Source of the DNA: Candidatus Bathyarchaeota archaeon
GTDB lineage: Archaea; Thermoproteota; Bathyarchaeia; TCS64
NCBI GenBank assembly: GCA_020697635.1
Contig: JAEHCT010000010.1
Span: 1 to 15,348 of the forward strand
Length of the DNA stretch: 15,348 nt
Direction of reading: 5' to 3'
The translations under genes were made by a program, and so were the position numbers. This document shows positions 5,316 to 12,087 of this stretch, piece by piece. Within the stretch, counting starts at the first letter, position 1. Every line of letters starts with the position of its first letter. The notes beneath the pieces are model-generated. The model made no database searches. It was not told the DNA's origin and saw nothing but the letters and a program-made list of their open reading frames with translations.

Positions 5316-7553
5316 CGGAGCCTCGCCGAGCCTCCACCTTCTGACGGTCAACGCAAGGTTCAGCAGAACCAAGGCACCGACGACGAGAGTAGCGGCCGTC
5401 ACCACCATCTCGCCCCTTCCCTCCGCCACAAGGTCTATCAACCGGACCAGATCCCCCCTCAGGGTGAAGCCTGCCTGAACCAGGCCCGGTGGCCCGGTCT
5501 CCACCGTGGGACGATCCGAAGCCTCACCGTAGGTCTCTCCCCCGCTCATGTAGCTCACCTTGGCCGGCCTGAGTCTGAAGACGCCGGGGCGGCTGAGCGT
5601 CACGCTGTAGGTGAGGGTCTCGGTCGCCCCCGGGGCCATCGAGGCGATTATCTTGGTATCGGAGCCCCGTAGGTCGGAGGCGTACGCGTAGCCTAGGAGC
5701 GTGGAGCCGTCGTCTATCTCAACGTCCTGTACTGCGGTGTTCCCCCTGTTGGTGACCGAGACGGTGACCTCGACCTGGGAGCCTGTCGCCGCCCTTTCCC
5801 TGCTCGCCGTCTTGGATACGCTTAACCTCGGTGGCAGGGGGCTGTCCAGCGTCATCCTCAGGGCGTCAGCTGTGACGCTTGTCCCCTCCTCATGGGTCAC
5901 GTTCCCGAGGCCCCCGGCCATGAAGCCGTACATGGGGAGCAGCGGCGAGGCCGGGGAGAGGTTGGAGGAGAGCCTTATCGTTACCCTAAGCTCATCCTCT
6001 GCGCTGGTCTGGTTAGGCATCATCAAAGTGATGAAGCTGGCGTCGGAGTCCAGGCTATAGCCTGGAAGAGACCCGAGGCCCAGTAGCTCGGCGAGGTCGA
6101 CGCTTTGCCCCAGGCCCGTGGCGGTGGCGCTTTCTTCCCAGTAGTGGCCGCTGACAGCGAATCCGAGGGGCTCCTCGAAGAGGATTTCCAGGTCGTCCAT
6201 GAACATGTCGAGCATGGGGTCCTCCGGTAGCATGAACATGAAGGGCTCCAGCCGGATGAAGCCCGACACGAACACTGAGCCGTCGGCGGAGCCCTCGCCG
6301 GCCCCCGGGACCAGGGCGCCGTTGGAGACGGCCTCCTCCACGCCCTCGACTAGGCCCCCGTGTTCCTTGACGCCGTTGAGAAACGCTTCGGCCACTTCAT
6401 CTGCAGCGGCGTGGCTGTAGCCAACCACCGCCGTCATTCTTGGCAGCGTCGCCTCGTCGAGCCGGTTCTCTGGGAGCTCGAAGGCCTGCAGCGTGACGAG
6501 TTCGACGCCGATCCTCTCCTCCAGCAGGGCCTTTATCTGGGTTGAGCTCTGCCTCGCCTCCTCGGGAGGCGTGTCCACGTACACCACCGCGTACACGGTG
6601 TCTGGCATCAAGTTCAGTAACGACTCGGCGTCCAGCTCCTCGGGGAATGGTAGCAGGCTCAGCAGGCTGGCGGCCCGTATCTCCTGGGACACGACTATGG
6701 CGGCTACCACGTCATCGGGGACGTCGGCGTCCTCCGTCTCTAGGAACACGTTGATGAGGCCGACGTGTCCCTCGCCGTCTGTTCCTGCGACGAGCTGCTC
6801 CACGTAGACGCTGTCACCGAGGTCTATGAACTGGCTTTCCGTGGGGGCCACGGTCGCCCCCAGCAGTATGAAGGCGACGAACAACGTCTTCAAGGCAGCC
6901 ACCGTGCCTGGCTGATTAGCTTGAAGGCCTCCGGACGACGGCTCAGGCATGAACCTCTGGCCGATCCTGCCCGCCTCCACCCCGATCAAGGCTCCCACGA
7001 GCACTATCAGGGGCTTCAAGGCCACCCAGCCGAGCGCCCTGTACGCGTACCCCATGATGAAGTCCATCCCGATATCAGGTTCTGCTCCCTCGCCGATCAT
7101 GGTGAAGACATCCATGGCGACGTCTCCTAGCAGGGGGGTCTCCAGGAGCCGGGTCAACGTCGTGCCCTCGGGTATGGGCGGCACCAGCCCTAGGGCCTCC
7201 TCGCCCTCTACGTCCTCCATCACCTGCTGGACGTTCATCGCCACCCCGAAGACGGATAAAGCCAGCATGGGGACAACTAGGAACCACACCTGGAGCATGG
7301 TTAGGACGCCCCCCAGACGCCTCCTGACGATGACGCCGCCGATGAACGCCACTACAAGCCAAACGAAGAGCACGGCAGGGTACCTGAGAGGATCCGCTAG
7401 GAGCAGGTACGCGAGGCTGAGGACGACGTAGAACTGCGTCCCGAGGAGGGGTGTGAGCCAGAGCCCGATGAGCTGCAGGGAGGGGTGGAGGAACGCGAGC
7501 CCCAGCCCGAGGACGAGGGCCACGCCGAGTATGAAGGCGACTGTTTTTCTCAT
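5301..7553 (-). CDS. Large membrane-anchored protein with C-terminal CARDB/DUF11-like domain
   Basis: A 750-residue protein I cannot assign to a named family. Hydrophobic segments lie at about 4-24, 38-56, 58-77, 86-106, 175-196 and 218-236, giving a multi-helix N-terminal part. Residues 237-570 form a long acidic, mostly hydrophilic region with Asn-x-Ser/Thr sites (NQTS, NVT), probably exposed outside the cell. Residues 575-685 look like a beta-sandwich: LSVSKTASRE, VEVTVSVTNRGNTAVQDVEI, then SMAPGATETLTYSVTLSRPG, the pattern of CARDB/DUF11 adhesion-type domains. A final helix (about 716-736) is followed by RRWR, a stop-transfer signal leaving a short cytoplasmic tail. A surface or envelope role is inferred. 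The gene has its own TATA box at 7601-7610, starts with ATG, and is separate from the kinase gene upstream. Confidence 0.75.
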   Translation of the reverse strand: MRKTVAFILGVALVLGLGLAFLHPSLQLIGLWLTPLLGTQFYVVLSLAYLLLADPLRYPAVLFVWLVVAFIGGVIVRRRLGGVLTMLQVWFLVVPMLALSVFGVAMNVQQVMEDVEGEEALGLVPPIPEGTTLTRLLETPLLGDVAMDVFTMIGEGAEPDIGMDFIMGYAYRALGWVALKPLIVLVGALIGVEAGRIGQRFMPEPSSGGLQANQPGTVAALKTLFVAFILLGATVAPTESQFIDLGDSVYVEQLVAGTDGEGHVGLINVFLETEDADVPDDVVAAIVVSQEIRAASLLSLLPFPEELDAESLLNLMPDTVYAVVYVDTPPEEARQSSTQIKALLEERIGVELVTLQAFELPENRLDEATLPRMTAVVGYSHAAADEVAEAFLNGVKEHGGLVEGVEEAVSNGALVPGAGEGSADGSVFVSGFIRLEPFMFMLPEDPMLDMFMDDLEILFEEPLGFAVSGHYWEESATATGLGQSVDLAELLGLGSLPGYSLDSDASFITLMMPNQTSAEDELRVTIRLSSNLSPASPLLPMYGFMAGGLGNVTHEEGTSVTADALRMTLDSPLPPRLSVSKTASRERAATGSQVEVTVSVTNRGNTAVQDVEIDDGSTLLGYAYASDLRGSDTKIIASMAPGATETLTYSVTLSRPGVFRLRPAKVSYMSGGETYGEASDRPTVETGPPGLVQAGFTLRGDLVRLIDLVAEGRGEMVVTAATLVVGALVLLNLALTVRRWRLGEAPLEPV

Positions 7554-7600
7554 AACTAAAACCTACCGTTGGGCTACAGGTAGAGAACCGGGTTTAACCT

Positions 7601-7610
7601 ATAAAATATA
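7601..7610 (-). promoter_or_regulatory. TATA box of the 750-residue membrane protein gene
   Basis: On the minus strand this reads TATATTTTAT, immediately after the kinase stop (TAG at 7613-7615) and about 52 bases before the ATG at 7553, implying a leader of roughly 25 bases. It shows that the membrane protein gene can be transcribed independently of the kinase-hydrolase genes. A short 5-base inverted repeat (7562-7566 with 7578-7582) lies in the leader; it is too weak to interpret. Confidence 0.55.
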
Positions 7611-7612
7611 GT

Positions 7613-9136
7613 CTACATGGACCTGTAGACTGGTTCGGTGGCCTCCAGGCACCGCCTGTACAGCTCGTAGTACCTGCGGTATTTCTCGGAGCTCTCGGGG
7701 TCGGGCCTCATGGCCACTTTCTCCCCGATCCATTCCTCGATGACGTTGTGGTCTGGTATGACTCCGGTGCCGAGGCCGGCGAGCATGGCGTCTCCGAGGG
7801 GCGCCCCCGGTGCGTCCGGGATGTAGCTCATCTCGACGCCGGTGACGTCTGCTATTATCTGTCTCCAGAGGCGTGATCTGGCGCCGCCGTCCACCAGCGT
7901 GGCCCGGTTGATCTCGATTCCGGTCTCATACGCCGCCTCTAGGCTGTACCTCATGGCGTAGGCGACGCCCTCCAAGACGGCCCTGAACATGTGTGCGCGG
8001 GTGTGGTAGGTGGTGAGGCCGATGAACCCTCCCCTGATGTGCTCGTCCCAATAGGGGGCCCGCTCCCCCACCATCATGTGGGGCATGAAGACGAGGCTGC
8101 CGCTGCCGATGGGCGCCGTCTCGGCGATCCCGTCGAGCTGCCTGTAGGCGTCCTCCCCCGTAATCCGCTCCTTCTCCATCTCCTGCGAGCCGAGGTTGTC
8201 GCGGAACCAGCGGACGCAGTAGCCGGCGGTGGCGACGCCCGTGAAGCTGTAGAGATACTGGCGGCCGTTCACCACGTAGGGGAAGTTGATCATCCGGGGG
8301 CTGAGCCTCGGCTCGTGGCTTATGAAGCCGTTGCACATGGACGTCCCCAGCATGGAGGCCAAGTCGCCGTCCTCGATGGCCCCGCCGGCGAGGGCGCTGA
8401 CGGCGGCGTCGATGCCGCCGGCGCAGACCGGTGTTCCTCTGGCTAGCCCCGTGAGCCTGGCGCCCGTGGCGGTGACCTCGCCGACCACCTCCTCGGAGCT
8501 GTGTATCTTGTCTGGGAAGAACGTCCGTGGGATGCCCAGCTCCTCCATCATCTCCGTGCTCCAGCCGCGGCTGTGGATGTCGAAGACGCCGCCGTAGTTG
8601 CCCGCGCTGCTGTAGTCGATGTTCTCGACGCCCGTGAGTTGCCTTATGATGTAGGCGTTGGGGGTCTCGAGCCTGTGTATCTTGGCCCAGTGAAGCGGCT
8701 CCTTCTGCCTTATCCAGAGCATCTTGGTGTACCCGTAGTAGGGGTCGATGACGTTGCCGGTGGCCTCGAAGAGGGCTTCCCTGCCGATCCGTTCCTCTAC
8801 CCACCTGCACTCGTCGGTGGCTCGGCGGTCGGCCCAGATGAGGCAGGGCCGGATGGCGGTGTAGTTCCTGTCCACGGGTATCCCGCTGCCGCCGTAGAGG
8901 CTGCTTATGCAGGCGCCAGCGACGTCTCCCGGGTCTACGCCCGACTTCTCGATGGCTTCCTTGATGGTGGCGTAGGTGGCCTCGGCCCACACCTGGGGCC
9001 ACTGCTCGGCCCACCCCTGCATGGGGGTGAGGACGCCGTACTCCCTGAAGCTGTTGGCGAGGACCTTTCCCTCGGGGCCCACGAGCACCGTCTTGGTGCC
9101 CATGGTGCCTATGTCGGTGCCTACGAGGTAGCTCAT
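7613..9136 (-). CDS. FGGY-family carbohydrate kinase (xylulokinase-like)
   Basis: A complete 507-residue FGGY kinase, which transfers phosphate from ATP to a sugar or polyol in the cytoplasm. The N-terminal GTDIGTMGTKT (6-16) is the first phosphate loop, and GWAEQWPQVW (41-50) and IWADRRA (100-106) are typical substrate-domain motifs. CAGGIDAAVSALAGG (238-252) holds Asp243, the expected catalytic base. GERAPYWDEHIRGGFIGL (357-374) and DGGARSRLWRQIIADVTG (416-433) are the FGGY C-terminal signatures. Overall it is nearest to xylulokinases and related pentulose/hexulose kinases, but specificity is not readable. It begins 4 bases after the stop of the GH172 gene, with GAGGAAGTG upstream, so the two form an operon. 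It probably phosphorylates the sugar released by that enzyme, or its isomerised product. Confidence 0.92.
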   Translation of the reverse strand: MSYLVGTDIGTMGTKTVLVGPEGKVLANSFREYGVLTPMQGWAEQWPQVWAEATYATIKEAIEKSGVDPGDVAGACISSLYGGSGIPVDRNYTAIRPCLIWADRRATDECRWVEERIGREALFEATGNVIDPYYGYTKMLWIRQKEPLHWAKIHRLETPNAYIIRQLTGVENIDYSSAGNYGGVFDIHSRGWSTEMMEELGIPRTFFPDKIHSSEEVVGEVTATGARLTGLARGTPVCAGGIDAAVSALAGGAIEDGDLASMLGTSMCNGFISHEPRLSPRMINFPYVVNGRQYLYSFTGVATAGYCVRWFRDNLGSQEMEKERITGEDAYRQLDGIAETAPIGSGSLVFMPHMMVGERAPYWDEHIRGGFIGLTTYHTRAHMFRAVLEGVAYAMRYSLEAAYETGIEINRATLVDGGARSRLWRQIIADVTGVEMSYIPDAPGAPLGDAMLAGLGTGVIPDHNVIEEWIGEKVAMRPDPESSEKYRRYYELYRRCLEATEPVYRSM

Positions 9137-9140
9137 GTCT

Positions 9141-10196
9141 TCACTTCCTCGGGATGCGTTCCTCCACCGGCAGTATCTTGAAGGGCCCGTGGGGCTCCGT
9201 CTGGTACCAGTAGGCGGTGCTGCTGTAGTCGTCGCTGCGGTGGTTGGCGTGGCCGTGCTCTATGGTTACCCGGATGCTCTTCTCGAAGTAGACTGGGTCC
9301 ACTATGTGGTACCTGTACCAGGTGACCTTGCCGCTCCAGTTCTTGCCGCCGGGTATGGGGAGCCCGTGGTAGGGTGCGCAGTACTCCTGGGTGGGGCACC
9401 AAGACATGCCGTAGTAGTCCTCTGTGCCTGTGCCTATGAGGCTGGGCAGCTTCTCGCCGTCTATGTAGATCATGTCGTCACCCTCGCCGTACCAGTTGAA
9501 CTTGTCCGTCTTCCTGAGGTTGACGACGTTGACGTTGCAGCCCACGTAGTGGCCCTTGCCCTCCGCCTCCAGTATCAGGTAGTTGCCTTCGCCGTCGGGG
9601 TTCTCACCCATGAACATCCATGTGCGGTTGTCTACTCCGCTATCGCTGACGCCAACCGTCGGGTTCTCGCGTCGCCACGCGGCGTGGAACCTGCCGAGCC
9701 CCTCCCCCGGCTCCGCCCACTCCTCGTAGTCCACGTAGTAGTAGAAGGCGGTGACCTGTCTCTCGCCCTGGTTCTCCAGAGTGATCCGGGCGCCGTCGCC
9801 GTAGGGCATGGGCCACCAGCTGTTGAAGCCTTTGCCGTCCTCGGGGCTCATCTGCAGCGGAGCGGAGACGTAGTTCCGTGTCAGGCCGTGGCCGATGCCG
9901 AAGAAGTCACCTATGGGGGCCTCGACGCTGGGGTTCTCCTCGCCGTCCCAGTATGCGCGGAGCACGAGCCTACGGAGGTACCACTCCTCGTCTGTGCGTA
10001 TGGTGACCCAAACGTGCTTGACGCAGCCTGGGCCCTTCATCTCGGCCAGGGTCGCCGTCTCCCCCGGGTCTACGACGATGTAGTCCTTGTTTCCGCCGGT
10101 GTGGTCGTAGCTGCTGAACCTCTTACGTTTATGGTTCCTGAGGCGGGGCAGGTCGGGTAGGCCTCCGCCTAAAGCCGGTGAAGCCATTATAATCAT
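9141..10196 (-). CDS. GH172 (DUF2961) glycoside hydrolase
   Basis: A 351-residue protein of the DUF2961 family, now glycoside hydrolase family 172. Characterised bacterial members act on alpha-D-fructofuranosides (difructose dianhydride) or D-arabinofuranosides. Family motifs are clear: SSYDHTGGNKDYI (28-40), VEAPIGDFFGIGHG (91-104), PMPYGDGARITLENQG (129-144), FYYYVDYEEW (151-160), RFHAAWRRENPT (169-180), YGEGDDMIYIDGE (236-248), GTGTEDYYG (255-263) and EHGHANHRSDDYSSTAYWYQ (313-332). Glu238 and Glu259 are 21 residues apart, the same spacing as the catalytic pair I recall for the fructofuranosidase structure. There is no signal peptide, so it would act on an imported oligosaccharide. ATG 10196 is taken as start; ATG 10187 is an alternative. 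It is operonic with the kinase and preceded by a sulfotransferase gene 40 bases away. The family is certain; the substrate is inferred. Confidence 0.92.
   Translation of the reverse strand: MIIMASPALGGGLPDLPRLRNHKRKRFSSYDHTGGNKDYIVVDPGETATLAEMKGPGCVKHVWVTIRTDEEWYLRRLVLRAYWDGEENPSVEAPIGDFFGIGHGLTRNYVSAPLQMSPEDGKGFNSWWPMPYGDGARITLENQGERQVTAFYYYVDYEEWAEPGEGLGRFHAAWRRENPTVGVSDSGVDNRTWMFMGENPDGEGNYLILEAEGKGHYVGCNVNVVNLRKTDKFNWYGEGDDMIYIDGEKLPSLIGTGTEDYYGMSWCPTQEYCAPYHGLPIPGGKNWSGKVTWYRYHIVDPVYFEKSIRVTIEHGHANHRSDDYSSTAYWYQTEPHGPFKILPVEERIPRK
9142..9150 (-). promoter_or_regulatory. Ribosome-binding site of the FGGY kinase gene
   Basis: GAGGAAGTG on the minus strand lies inside the last codons of the GH172 gene, 5 bases before the kinase ATG at 9136 (10 bases counted from its GAGG core). 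It supports translation of both genes from one message. Confidence 0.5.
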
Positions 10197-10217
10197 ATAA
10201 ACGGGGGCGTGGTGAGC

Positions 10218-10230
10218 GGAAAATACTTTG
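10218..10230 (-). promoter_or_regulatory. TATA-like box before the GH172 gene
   Basis: The minus strand reads CAAAGTATTTTCC between the sulfotransferase stop and the hydrolase start. It is centred about 29 bases before ATG 10196, which would make a leaderless message, or about 38 before ATG 10187. It suggests that the hydrolase-kinase pair has its own promoter, though readthrough from the sulfotransferase gene remains possible. Confidence 0.4.
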
Positions 10231-10236
10231 GATGCC

Positions 10237-10797
10237 TCACCTGCGCTGCCTGTAGAGCTTGGGATCTACTACTTGCATCATTTTCTCGATGTCGGGGCCG
10301 CCTCCGAGGAAGGCCGCTACCCGTTCGGCGCTGGCCTCGGGGTCGTCGAGGGTCTCGTTGTAGCTGACGTGGATGGTCTCTATGTCGGGCTGTTCGCCTA
10401 GCCACTCGTCTATCTCGGCGAGGTGTCTCTTGAATATGCCTGCCATCACGTCGTCGGGGACCTCGTCAACGGGCTCGCTTCGGCGCTTCATCATCTTCTT
10501 CTGGCTGGCCAGCACCTCTGGTATCCTGCGGTCCATGAAGATGACCTTGTAGCTGTGCCCCTCGGGCAGGTACCTGAGTAGGTAGCTGATGACCTTGACG
10601 GCCTTGCCGTCGGCCTCGGTTATCCACGAGGCGTCGTCTTTGAGCTGCTTGACTCGCTCGTCCTCGTAGTAGCCTCGGAGGTTGTCTTCGTCGGCTTCGC
10701 GTTTCTCGTCTGTGAGCACGGGGACGCCGCCGGCCTCCAGCATCCGCATCATCATGCTGGTGCCACTACGGGGGAGCCCCGATACCACGGTGATCAA
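10237..10797 (-). CDS. Small sulfotransferase-family P-loop protein
   Basis: A 186-residue protein beginning with MITVVSGLPRSGTSMMMRML. GLPRSGTSMM (7-16) is the 5'-phosphosulfate-binding loop of PAPS-dependent sulfotransferases and related P-loop proteins. Near the C-terminus, HVSYNETLDDPEASAERVAAFLG (about 143-165) matches the 'Y..L..DP......+..FLG' end of sulfotransferase domains. MDRRIPEVLASQ near residues 88-99 corresponds to the segment that contacts the 3'-phosphate. It is shorter than most sulfotransferases (250-300 residues) but similar to small prokaryotic members, and appears complete. There is no signal peptide or membrane segment. It starts at TTG, with GAGG 7 bases upstream and a TATA-like box at 10831-10840. 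It precedes the GH172-kinase pair by 40 bases on the same strand. Acceptor substrate unknown. Confidence 0.78.
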   Translation of the reverse strand: MITVVSGLPRSGTSMMMRMLEAGGVPVLTDEKREADEDNLRGYYEDERVKQLKDDASWITEADGKAVKVISYLLRYLPEGHSYKVIFMDRRIPEVLASQKKMMKRRSEPVDEVPDDVMAGIFKRHLAEIDEWLGEQPDIETIHVSYNETLDDPEASAERVAAFLGGGPDIEKMMQVVDPKLYRQRR

Positions 10798-10804
10798 AGC
10801 GTTT

Positions 10805-10840
10805 CCTCGGTGTATTGATGTGGCGTTTTCGATAAAAACA
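10805..10840 (-). promoter_or_regulatory. Promoter and ribosome-binding site of the sulfotransferase gene
   Basis: TGTTTTTATC on the minus strand (10831-10840) is centred about 38 bases before the TTG at 10797. GAGG (10805-10808) sits 7 bases before that TTG and decides the start. A second A/T-rich block (TTATATTAAAC, about 10865-10875) lies further upstream. Confidence 0.5.
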
Positions 10841-11050
10841 TGCCGCGGGTTTAGGATAGATTGTTTAATATAACGTGACAGATTTTTCGTGTGTTTTTTA
10901 ATTGAGGCTTGTTACAAGTAGGTTGTAATCTTGAATTTTATGTGGTTGGCTACGTTTTTGTAGTTATTTAGATGGTAGAGGGGCTGTTCTGGGGCTTCTT
11001 TAGGTGAAAGGGGGCTGGTTTCAGCTGGGATGGGGTACCCCACCCCCCTG
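10841..11050. other. A/T-rich intergenic region with two inverted repeats
   Basis: No gene is visible here, and composition changes sharply from A/T-rich (10860-10975) to G-rich (10976-11050). TTACAA (10912-10917), spacer GTAGG, TTGTAA (10923-10928) is an inverted repeat with the same five-base spacer as the repeat at 1391-1411, placed upstream of the sulfotransferase promoter. Next to the cyclodeaminase-family stop is a foldable block: GCTG/CAGC (11014-11017 with 11022-11025) and the perfect 12-base palindrome TGGGGTACCCCA (11031-11042). Both are enclosed by a G run (11010-11013) and a C run (11043-11046). It may be the 3' structure or terminator of that gene. A small RNA cannot be excluded. 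Confidence 0.4.
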
Positions 11051-12037
11051 CTAAAAATCTTCTTTCATCAGTGTGAGTCTCTGGTAGTCGCCGTCCTTCG
11101 CTATCTGGTATATGTGGTCGGCGACTATGACGTCTTCGAGGGCTAACCCGATGTTGATTGCCAGTATACGCTCCTCCTGACTGTCCCTTCCCGGCTTCAC
11201 CCCGGCTACCACCTCGCCCAGCTCCGCGTATAGCTCCGGCAACCCGTCTGGGAACGCCCCCTGCTCGTAGAAGTGGACCGTCTGATCCCAGCTGTCCGTG
11301 ATGAACTTGTCGGCGCCCAGTATCGCGTCTCCGTACCATGCCCTGCTCGCCTCTAGGCCGAACCCGAGGCACCCGGGCTTGAACCACTCGTCACGCACCA
11401 GGGGCTCCTTAAGCCTCTGCGTCGCAGTCAGTATCATGTCCAAGCCGTCCACCGCGGACTCCACGCCGTCACATGGAGTTATCTCCAACCCCAGCTCGGC
11501 CTCGAAGTCGTCCTTCATCCTCCTCATGGCTTCGGGGTTGATGTCGAAGACCCTGACCGCATCTAGGCCCGGGATGACCTCCTTGAAGGCGACCAGATTC
11601 ATCCTGCCCTGAACCCCGCAGCCAATTACGCCCAGAGACTCGGTGCCCTCCTTCGCGCAGTACTTGGCGGTGATGGCGGATACGGCGGCGGTTCGCATCG
11701 CGGTTATCCAGCGGCAATCCATGACGGCGAGGGGCATACCCGTCTCCATGTCGTTCACGATCATCAAGCCCGCGATCTGGGGGAGCCCCAAGGCGCGGTT
11801 GCTGGGGTAGCCGCTCACCCACTTAAGGCCGCCGATGCCGAGCCCCTCGTAGTAGGCGGGCATGGCGTGGATGAAGGCGTTGGGCTTGCTGTGTATCCCC
11901 GGCTTCGGCGGGTTCTCGACGCGGCCGTGGCCGTGCTCGCCTAGCCCCAGCTCCACTAGCTCTATTACCTTCCCCATCGGTATCTCCAGCTTCAGAACGT
12001 CCTCCTGTGAGAGGTAAATGAAATCAACTCGCTTCAA
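11051..12037 (-). CDS. Ornithine cyclodeaminase / mu-crystallin family enzyme
   Basis: A 328-residue NAD(P)-dependent enzyme of the OCD/mu-crystallin family. Members include ornithine cyclodeaminase, archaeal alanine dehydrogenase and cyclic imine (pyrroline/piperideine carboxylate) reductases. Family landmarks: PPKPGIHSKPNAFIHAMPAY (43-62), GGLKWVSGYP (69-78) with the conserved Lys72, and ETGMPLAVMDCRWITAMRTAA (98-118). The Rossmann dinucleotide loop is GVIGCGVQGRM (136-146), with Asp165 at the end of the second strand (VRVFDINPEA), which favours NAD over NADP. No signal peptide; cytoplasmic. It starts at TTG, with GAGG 8 bases upstream and a TATA-like box just behind the stop of the GTPase gene. 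Which of the three activities it has cannot be decided from sequence; all would fit amino-acid catabolism. Confidence 0.87.
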   Translation of the reverse strand: MKRVDFIYLSQEDVLKLEIPMGKVIELVELGLGEHGHGRVENPPKPGIHSKPNAFIHAMPAYYEGLGIGGLKWVSGYPSNRALGLPQIAGLMIVNDMETGMPLAVMDCRWITAMRTAAVSAITAKYCAKEGTESLGVIGCGVQGRMNLVAFKEVIPGLDAVRVFDINPEAMRRMKDDFEAELGLEITPCDGVESAVDGLDMILTATQRLKEPLVRDEWFKPGCLGFGLEASRAWYGDAILGADKFITDSWDQTVHFYEQGAFPDGLPELYAELGEVVAGVKPGRDSQEERILAINIGLALEDVIVADHIYQIAKDGDYQRLTLMKEDF

Positions 12038-12045
12038 ACGATGCG

Positions 12046-12080
12046 CCTCAAGGGTTTCTGGGCGAGGCGGTATATGGTTT
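12046..12080 (-). promoter_or_regulatory. Promoter and ribosome-binding site of the OCD-family gene
   Basis: AAACCATATA on the minus strand (12071-12080) is centred about 38 bases before the TTG at 12037. GAGG (12046-12049) lies 8 bases before that TTG. The box begins 8 bases past the end of the GTPase gene, so the enzyme gene has its own promoter in a very short gap. Confidence 0.5.
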
Positions 12081-12087
12081 TTCCCCG

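Noticed and set aside
4982..5344. A 120-codon frame overlapping the small membrane protein gene.
   Set aside because: The alternative phase gives a His/Arg/Pro-rich translation and lacks promoter spacing; the 81-residue frame has two clean hydrophobic helices and a TATA-like box.
7562..7582. A 5-base inverted repeat (CTACC/GGTAG) in the leader of the 750-residue protein gene.
   Set aside because: The arms are short and the spacer long (11 bases), so it is expected by chance and is not offered as an operator.
7926..9014. A 362-codon minus-strand frame inside the FGGY kinase gene.
   Set aside because: It is out of phase with the kinase, extremely rich in Arg, Gly and His, and has no start signal; the kinase frame carries all FGGY motifs.
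9135..10160. A 341-codon open frame on the plus strand across the GH172 gene.
   Set aside because: It is the antisense shadow of a clear GH172 gene; its translation is a valine/alanine/glycine-rich string with no domain, caused by G/C-rich third positions that remove stops.
9141..10797. Recent horizontal transfer of the GH172-sulfotransferase block.
   Set aside because: By eye, codon choice, G/C content and start signals match neighbouring genes, and no mobile element or boundary repeat is present, so transfer cannot be supported from this window.
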